From Cruorifilaria tuberocauda (taxonomy: Eukaryota; Nematoda; Chromadorea; Rhabditida; Onchocercidae), in contig JABVXU010001032.1 of NCBI GenBank assembly GCA_013365365.1, forward strand, positions 1-11,668: a stretch of DNA of 11,668 nt, written 5' to 3'. Positions 6,751 to 11,668 of the stretch are shown piece by piece. The notes under the pieces are model-generated. The model was not told the DNA's origin, made no database searches, and was given only the letters and a program-made list of their open reading frames with translations. The position numbers and the translations under genes were made by a program. Numbering within the stretch: the stretch's first letter is position 1; each line of letters starts with the position of its first letter.

Positions 6751-7278
6751 GATTAATCAATCATTCATTCATTCATTCTATTAATCATTCATTCACTTAT
6801 TCTATTGATCATTCATTCACTTATTCTATTGATCATTCATTCATTAATTCTATTGATCATTCATTCATTAATTCTATTGATCATTCATTCATTCCATTGA
6901 TCACTCATTAATTAATTCTATTGATCATTCATTCATTCCATTGATCATTCATTCATTCCATTGATCACTCATTAATTAATTCTATTGATCATTCATTCAT
7001 TCCATTTATCATTCATTCACTCATTCTATTGATCATTCATTCACTTATTCTATTGATCATTCATTCATTCATTCTATTGATCATTCATTCATTCCATTGA
7101 TCATTCATTAATTAATTCTATTGATCATTCATCCATTTTATTGATTATTCATTCATTCTGTTGATCACTCATTCATTTTATTGATTATTCATTCTTAATT
7201 CATTTAACCGTTCATTCATTCATTCTATCAATCATTCATTCATTCATTAATTCTGTCGATCATTCATTCATTGATTCC
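6751..7278. repeat. ATTC-derived minisatellite with 20- and 24-nt units
   Basis: About 22 units follow one another. The two main forms are a 20-nt unit TTCTATTGATCATTCATTCA and a 24-nt form that adds a TTAA or CTTA ending. Nearly all unit lengths are multiples of four, so the array looks like a tetranucleotide ATTC microsatellite into which a TATTGATC step was introduced and amplified. Variants include TTCCATTGATCACTC. Most units carry the palindrome TGATCA. Order is better preserved on the left (6775-7120) and decays to the right. Unit lengths are not multiples of three and no long frame crosses it, so it is not coding. Confidence 0.9.
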
Positions 7279-7362
7279 CTTTTCAATAAGAATTGATTCT
7301 TTCCTCTTTTTCGTCCCTCTCTTAAATAAATTAACATTCCCATGAAAATGAAATATAAGTGG

Positions 7363-7420
7363 AAGAAAGAGAAAAGAGAAAGAGAAAGAGAAAGAGAGAG
7401 AGAGAGAGAGAGAGGAGAGG
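7363..7420. repeat. GA-rich purine tract
   Basis: AAGAGAAAGAGA steps pass into GAGAGAGA, giving about 58 bp of uninterrupted purine on the plus strand. It is complementary in sense to the CT tract at 7539-7618. Confidence 0.9.
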
Positions 7421-7538
7421 AAATGTAAAAAGCATAATAAATGTCATTGAAATGAATTTGTTCCATTCAAATATCTTTTTATATCAAAAAAAGAAAAAAT
7501 GAAAGGTAAATACATGCACATCTTATACACGAATAAAT

Positions 7539-7618
7539 TCTCCCTCTCCCTCTCTCCCTCTCTCTCTCGCTCTCTCTCCCTCTCTCTCTCGCTCTCTCTC
7601 CCTCTCTCTCTCTCTCTT
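7539..7618. repeat. CT-rich pyrimidine tract with 22-nt internal units
   Basis: About 80 bp of almost pure pyrimidine are interrupted only by single G bases in TCTCGCTC. The segment CTCTCGCTCTCTCTCCCTCT occurs twice about 22 bp apart, showing a higher-order duplication. Minus-strand frames across it read as Arg/Glu repeats and are not genes. Confidence 0.9.
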
Positions 7619-7779
7619 TTATTCATTTCATCCTTCAATTTTTAGCAATAGTAAGTCGACACTTTTGGGTTTCTCTGTATGCGCATGTGAAATTTGTTTG
7701 TTACGCCTCATAACTCAATCCTATCATTATCATTCAATTTCTTTTCCCCCGATTAATCTATCTGTATATGATGCGGAAA

Positions 7780-8065
7780 TTTTCAAATTTACAGTTAAAT
7801 TTTAAAATTCAACTGGAATATATTAAATGAAATATGAAAATTTAAATTTAACTTAAAGAAAAATTTACTCCAAATGTAATTTGTTCATTTTTCAGAATAT
7901 TCTAAATTAATTATAGTTAAATTTAAATTTAACTTAATTAAAAAGGAAATTTTAATCAAAAAGTAATTTGTTTACTTTTCAGAATATTTTAAATGAAGTA
8001 TATAAATTTACTTAATTAAATAAAAGATTTACTTAAAAAGTAATTTGATTACTTTTCATTTTAAG
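7780..8065. repeat. Three to four diverged AT-rich tandem copies
   Basis: Copies near 7839-7913, 7914-8001 and 8002-8064 share AAATTTAACTTAA, then TACT..AAA.GTAATTTG, then TTACTTTTCAGAATATT. A shorter relative precedes them at about 7786-7838. TTTTCAG within the copies resembles a 3' splice acceptor, but it is repeated with the unit. Boundaries are approximate. Confidence 0.6.
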
Positions 8066-8460
8066 CGGACAGTTTCTGTTCTTTTTCTTTATATTTTTTA
8101 TTTTTGCTACCAAATTAGAGTAATAATTTATAATATTTTATTTTCCTTTTTTCTTGATGCTTGTCTATTTTCATTTGTTTTTATTCTTCACTAATTAATA
8201 AAAATTTCATTCTATCACTTTTGATAATTTGATAATTTTAATAAGAACTTTTGTTGCTTTTGTTCAAAAATTACTTAAAATGTTTGAATTGCTTTCACTG
8301 ATAATTTCACTGATAAAAATTTTCATTCGCTCTTTTCCATTTCTTATCACTTCTAAAGCTTAACTTAAATCAATAAATGATTTTGTTAAATGAGAACAAA
8401 ATTATCGGACGAAAAAGAAAAAATTATTGCAAATTTTAATCCGATTAGGTTGCTTAATCG
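8066..8460. other. AT-rich stretch, nothing supported
   Basis: Apart from CTGATAATTT/CTGATAAAA steps near 8299-8318, there is no gene, RNA or clear repeat. Confidence 0.5.
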
Positions 8461-8464
8461 ATGG

Positions 8465-8640
8465 TTAACGTTTTGATACGTCGTGACACGTCAATGGTTA
8501 AGTGTTGTCAAGCGTAACTTCACGGAAGTGATTTATATATTCGTAATGAGAAAGCTGACAGCTTACAAGACAAACGAGATAAGCTTGTGTGAGAAAAGAC
8601 AGAAAAGTTTCCTTTTTGCGCCATCATTTATTCTCAAGAG
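8465..8640. other. Moderately GC-rich patch with weak coding potential
   Basis: GC content rises here and contains GATACGTCGTGACACGTC. A perfect short inverted repeat AAGCTGACAGCTT follows near 8550. A forward frame stays open from 8483 (GTG) to 8689. Its only plausible ATG is at 8546 and would give 47 residues beginning MRKLTAYKTNE. I recognise no family. TGACACGTC on the minus strand is GACGTGTCA, which resembles bZIP-type sites, so a regulatory patch is as likely as an exon. Both readings are weak. Confidence 0.2.
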
Positions 8641-8725
8641 TAAATTTATGCGGAAATTTTCAACTTTCCCATTTTTCAATCAATTTTAACAAATTCACTA
8701 ACTGTAAACAATTCCAATACGTGGA

Positions 8726-9060
8726 ATTTAATTTAAATTAAACGGTAACATGAAATCTTCTTGTATTTTATATATTGAAATTACGATTAATTTTACATTT
8801 TCCAGTTAAATGTTATTAAATAAGTTAAAAAGAAGCTATAAATTATTTAATTTAAATAAAAAGATAACACGAAATCTTTTTATATTTTATATATAGGTAT
8901 TAAATTAATTAAATAAGTTGTTAAATAAGTTAATATAAATAATTATATTAAATAATATATTGATTGATTGAATAAATTATTAAACAATTTTGTATATAGG
9001 AATTTAACTGATTAAATAAGTTATTAAATAAGTTGTTTCTTCATCTATTAAGTAAGATTA
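8726..9060. repeat. 119-bp offset tandem duplication with a partial third copy
   Basis: Copy one (8726-8844) and copy two (from 8845) share ATTTAATTTAAAT, GGTAACATGAAATCTT or AGATAACACGAAATCTT, and TATTTTATATAT. Both continue into GTTATTAAATAAGTT or GTTGTTAAATAAGTT. A third partial copy (about 8966-9040) has TGTATATAGGAATTTAA and GTTATTAAATAAGTTG. Confidence 0.75.
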
Positions 9061-9144
9061 AATAAGAAGCTAGATAGAAATTAAATTAAATCGATGTTTT
9101 ATTTTTGTTAAAAAAGTTTTTTAACTAAGAATAAAAAGAAATAT

Positions 9145-9250
9145 TTGTATATTTTTGAAATTACGATTAATTATTATATTTACTTATATTAGATAATATT
9201 AGATATACTTATATTAAGATGAAGAAAAAATTATTTACTTATATTAAATA
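9145..9250. repeat. Related fragment and TTACTTATATT repeats
   Basis: TGAAATTACGATTAATT near 9156 also occurs in copy one at about 8775, so this is a dispersed piece of the same family. It is followed by several TTACTTATATT steps. Confidence 0.6.
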
Positions 9251-9336
9251 ATTGTTAATATTTTTATAAGAAAAAAAAAGATATTAAAATTTCATATGAA
9301 TATCGACAATTGTAAAGAAATGTCAAATCCACAAAT

Positions 9337-9366
9337 GAGTATCGAATTTGAGTATCGAATTTCAGT
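9337..9366. repeat. 14-nt tandem repeat GAGTATCGAATTT
   Basis: GAGTATCGAATTT occurs twice in a row, followed by a degenerate CAGTATACGATT. Confidence 0.7.
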
Positions 9367-9690
9367 ATACGATTAAAAATGGATAAAATAGAAGAGGGAA
9401 AAGATGAATGAATGTTTCAATTGCATTTATTGTGGTAAAGCTATTTCAAGCTAAAATGATGAATGTCATTTTAATCGCAATAATGTTTGAAATCATCTTA
9501 CCGATACATCATTACTATCATTTTCCTTTATCTTCTAAATTTGAAAACGAATATTTTATCTTTCTTTTTGATTTATTAAAAATTTTCCAGGTCATAAAAT
9601 TTAAATCAAAATATAAAAAATGGAACATAAAAGCTTAATTTCCATTTGATAAAACATAATTTAATTTTTACTTATTTTTAATTGGAATAT
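9367..9690. other. AT-rich stretch with one doubtful open frame
   Basis: A forward frame from an ATG at 9408 to a stop at 9638 would encode 76 mostly hydrophobic residues beginning MNVSIAFIVVKL. It has no motif I recognise, and its composition is what AT-rich DNA gives by chance (Ile, Phe, Lys, Asn). An acceptor-like TTTTCCAGGT lies inside it near 9583. I do not call it a gene. Confidence 0.35.
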
Positions 9691-9699
9691 TGAAATTGA

Positions 9700-9763
9700 A
9701 TATTAGAATAAAAATTAGAATAGAACAGAATGGAATTTGAATAGAATTTTAAATAGAATTTAA
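9700..9763. repeat. Degenerate GAATA/TAGAAT repeat
   Basis: Repeated GAATA and TAGAAT steps (TTAGAATAGAACAGAATGG, ATAGAATTT) form a degenerate short tandem repeat. Confidence 0.6.
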
Positions 9764-9789
9764 TTTGAATTAATATTCATTAATTCAAA
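9764..9789. repeat. Perfect 11-bp stem hairpin
   Basis: TTTGAATTAAT and ATTAATTCAAA are perfect reverse complements around the loop ATTC. There is no neighbouring gene whose control it would explain. Confidence 0.6.
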
Positions 9790-9799
9790 ATATTAATTC

Positions 9800-10090
9800 A
9801 TTCGATATTTTAATATAATCATGATAGTTTTTCAATTACAAACGATGAATTACTATTAAATATATGAAAAATAAATAATTTAGAGAAATATTTAAATTAA
9901 AAAAAAGTTTTATATTTTAAGTTTAAAATATACAAATTTAATGGAAATTATATGGTTAAAATTTAAAATAGCGTAAAAATCGTCATTTTCTTTTTCCTGT
10001 AAAATTTATGAATGAAAGAAAACCTGTTCAAAAAGAGGAAAAAAAGAATTCATACAAAAGAAATGCGCACCGTACCGTTCACTTCAAATA
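9800..10090. other. AT-rich stretch, nothing supported
   Basis: No gene or RNA is seen here. A forward frame that starts at an ATG at 10008 is dominated by the 23-bp repeat to its right and is not accepted. Confidence 0.5.
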
Positions 10091-10096
10091 CATTTA

Positions 10097-10188
10097 TCAT
10101 CTGTCATTATCATTGCTTATCATCTGTCATTATCATTGCTTATCATCTGTCATTATCATTGCTTATCATCTGTCATTATCATTGCTTA
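10097..10188. repeat. Four perfect copies of a 23-bp unit
   Basis: Units start at 10097, 10120, 10143 and 10166. They are identical, begin TCATCTGTCATT and end ATTGCTTA. A fifth copy with one substitution lies alone at 10418-10440. Because 23 is not a multiple of three, successive copies are read in different frames, so the forward frames across it are artefacts. Each unit boundary creates TTATCA, and each unit also holds ATTATCATT, so the minus strand has eight or so GATA cores in about 92 bp. Perfect identity implies recent expansion. Confidence 0.95.
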
Positions 10189-10693
10189 TCGTTTTGTTAA
10201 TAGAAAGAAAAAAGAAATCATTTATTTCTAAGGGGTGGAAACAATTTTGCAAACTAAATTACCGCCTTAATTTAATGATTGATAAATCTGAAAAGTTTAA
10301 TATCAATGATATTTTGGGAAAGATGGGATTATAAAAGCTAGAAGATTTCATGAAAATGCAAAAGGAATATGATGAATCATACTAATTTGATGAGTGCTAT
10401 TAAATATAATACGCTTATCATCTATCATTATCATTGCTTATCACTTTGTTAAATGATATGATATGAGATGACATATAATAGAAAAAGAAATTTATTTCTA
10501 AGGGATAGAAACAATTTTGCAAACTAAATTACCGCCTTAATTAATGATTAAATAAGGAAAAATTAAGTTTAATTTGAAAATTTGTCATTTTACAAATTAA
10601 TGAATAATATTATTGTATACTAATGTAAGCATTATAATATTACTTGATAAATACTATTACTGTATACTATTGTAAGTATTATTATAAATATTA
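10166..10693. repeat. 270-bp tandem copies one and two of a nested array
   Basis: The segment from the last 23-bp unit (10166) recurs from 10418: TTTGTTAA, then AATAGAAA, then TTTATTTCTAAGGG, then GGAAACAATTTTGCAAACT or GAAACAATTTTGCAAACT, then AAATTACCGCCTTAATT. The last element is at 10255 in copy one and 10525 in copy two. Copy two carries an extra ATGATATGATATGAGATGA-like insert of about 18 bp. After the core, copy one diverges and copy two continues into the 266-bp block. Confidence 0.85.
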
Positions 10694-10962
10694 TTTAACA
10701 TTTTAAAAACTGATGAGTAATATTATCGTTTACTAAGTACTATAATATTACTTAATGAATACTATTACTGCATGCTATTGTAAGCATTACTAAATTACCG
10801 CCTTAATTAATGATTAGACAAGGAAGAATTAAGTTTAATTTGAAAATTTGACATTCTACAAATTAATGAATAATATTATTGTATACTAATGTAAATATTA
10901 TAATATTAATTGATGAATACTATTACTGTATACTATTGTAAGTATTATTATAGATATTATTT
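10524..10962. repeat. 266-bp offset tandem copies two and three
   Basis: Positions 10524-10696 and 10790-10962 align without gaps over about 173 bp with about ten differences by hand count (roughly 94%). Both run from CTAAATTACCGCC to ATATTATTTAA. Within each are subunits of about 45-50 bp containing TATTA.TGTATACTA.TGTAAG and then TATTATA or TATAATA. Degenerate forms of the subunit also fill 10705-10789 and 10966-11010. No open frame is conserved. Confidence 0.9.
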
Positions 10963-11061
10963 AAATACATCTGTTATCTGTATACTATTTTAAGTATTAT
11001 CATAGATATTATTATGTGATAAGAGAAAAAAAATTACTCGTTCTACTTTTTCTTTTACTTA

Positions 11062-11134
11062 TCAATCATATCATTCATACATTATCATTCATATCATATA
11101 ATTATCATATCATATCATATCATATCATTCATAC
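11062..11134. repeat. TCATA/ATATC pentanucleotide repeat
   Basis: ATCATATCATATCATATCAT and neighbouring CATTCATAC/CATTATC variants make up about 70 bp. A forward frame through it starts at a GTG and is not accepted as a gene. Confidence 0.85.
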
Positions 11135-11668
11135 AAATATAGCAGTTTGTCCCGAAATATCAATAAAAAGTAAAAATAAAGTGATTACATGTTTTTCCAA
11201 ACATATCCAAGCATTCTTTATCATTCTTCTCACATGGATGTTTCTATTTTTTTCCTACCTAAATATCATATCAATCACTAACAGGAATTTTTCGTCTGAT
11301 CGGCGCCGTATATCTAATTAGATTTGGAAGGTTTGTTTTTCTTTTTTTTCTTTTTTATGCAAAAATATTTTGTGGAAAAAAAATTTTTTAAAGATATTGC
11401 TGTATATAATTTTGGAATGTAATTGATAGATAATTGAGTATATTTGGAAAATTTTCAAGTAATCATGATGATCATTTTGATACTTTGATCAATGCATATC
11501 TATGATAAATGATAAATTATATGAACTGATAATATCTGGCTAACTTTTAATTACACTAAATAACTCCTGAAAATCAACTGATAAGATTATTTTTGGATTA
11601 AAAATTAAACTTAGCAAGCAATTCTTTGCTATACCCTTCCAACATTAAAATTTTTAGAATTTGACGTT
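11135..11668. other. AT-rich right end, nothing supported
   Basis: The sequence contains a short GC patch at 11297-11309 (GATCGGCGCCGT) and the palindrome TCTAATTAGA at about 11312. It is otherwise AT-rich with T and A runs. I see no gene or RNA up to the window edge. Confidence 0.5.

Noticed and set aside
7260..7638. Two minus-strand frames of 64 and 68 codons
   Set aside because: They are Ser/Leu and Arg/Glu runs produced by the GA and CT tracts; low-complexity artefacts.
9408..9638. 76-codon hydrophobic forward frame
   Set aside because: Although it begins with ATG, the Ile/Phe/Lys/Asn-rich composition is what random AT-rich sequence yields. No family is recognised and no supporting context exists.
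10097..10188. Possible CRISPR array
   Set aside because: The 23-bp units are directly adjacent with no unique spacers, in a eukaryote-like context.
10008..10334. 108- and 62-codon forward frames with repeated HYHCLS/SLSLL segments
   Set aside because: The repeats come from the 23-bp unit read successively in three frames, so there is no conserved protein repeat.
10706..10735. CTGATGAG, part of a hammerhead ribozyme core
   Set aside because: The following sequence does not form stem II and lacks the GAAA segment needed for the core.
11016..11321. 101-codon forward frame
   Set aside because: It starts at a GTG, runs through the TCATA repeat, and has no recognised motif.

Overview
The window looks like AT-rich, non-coding eukaryotic nuclear DNA, either intergenic or the inside of a large intron. 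By eye it is roughly 20-25% GC over most of its length. I find no recognisable protein family, no tRNA or rRNA, no CRISPR array and no bacterial-style operon. The abundance of microsatellites, diverged tandem duplications and TTTCAG/TTTACAG-like tracts fits an AT-rich invertebrate such as a nematode. This is an inference from composition only, since no diagnostic gene is present.

Layout. Positions 1-980 form an island of clearly higher GC (about 40%). It holds an edge-truncated 54-codon open frame (+, 2-166), a near-perfect foldback element with 72-bp arms (207-422), and a 142-codon open frame on the minus strand (485-913). That minus-strand frame contains an internal 261-bp duplication, exactly 87 codons. 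From 1,080 to 1,910 there are several short tandem repeats rich in TTATCA/TGATAA. From 2,860 to 3,060 there is a TAA microsatellite followed by a 62-bp tandem duplication. Around 3,487-3,720 is a small higher-GC patch with weak coding potential. Positions 4,111-4,509 are a tandem pair of about 200-bp units, and 5,112-5,230 is a second, smaller foldback. Positions 5,938-6,040 are an alternating purine/pyrimidine GT/GC/AC tract.

From 6,751 to 7,278 lies a roughly 0.5-kb minisatellite of 20- and 24-nt units. It is followed by a GA tract (7,363-7,420) and a CT tract (7,539-7,618) that are complementary to each other. Positions 7,780-8,065 and 8,726-9,210 are diverged AT-rich tandem duplications. 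Positions 10,097-11,010 form a nested tandem array: four perfect 23-bp units, then copies of a block of about 266-270 bp that itself contains subunits of about 45-50 bp. The last part (11,060-11,134) is a TCATA-type pentanucleotide repeat, then ordinary AT-rich sequence.

No set of genes here works together as a system. Most of the other open frames are low-complexity readings through repeats and are not annotated as genes. The items that best repay a second look are the two foldbacks, the in-frame duplicated open frame at 485-913, the complementary GA/CT pair beside the minisatellite, and the nested array near the right end.
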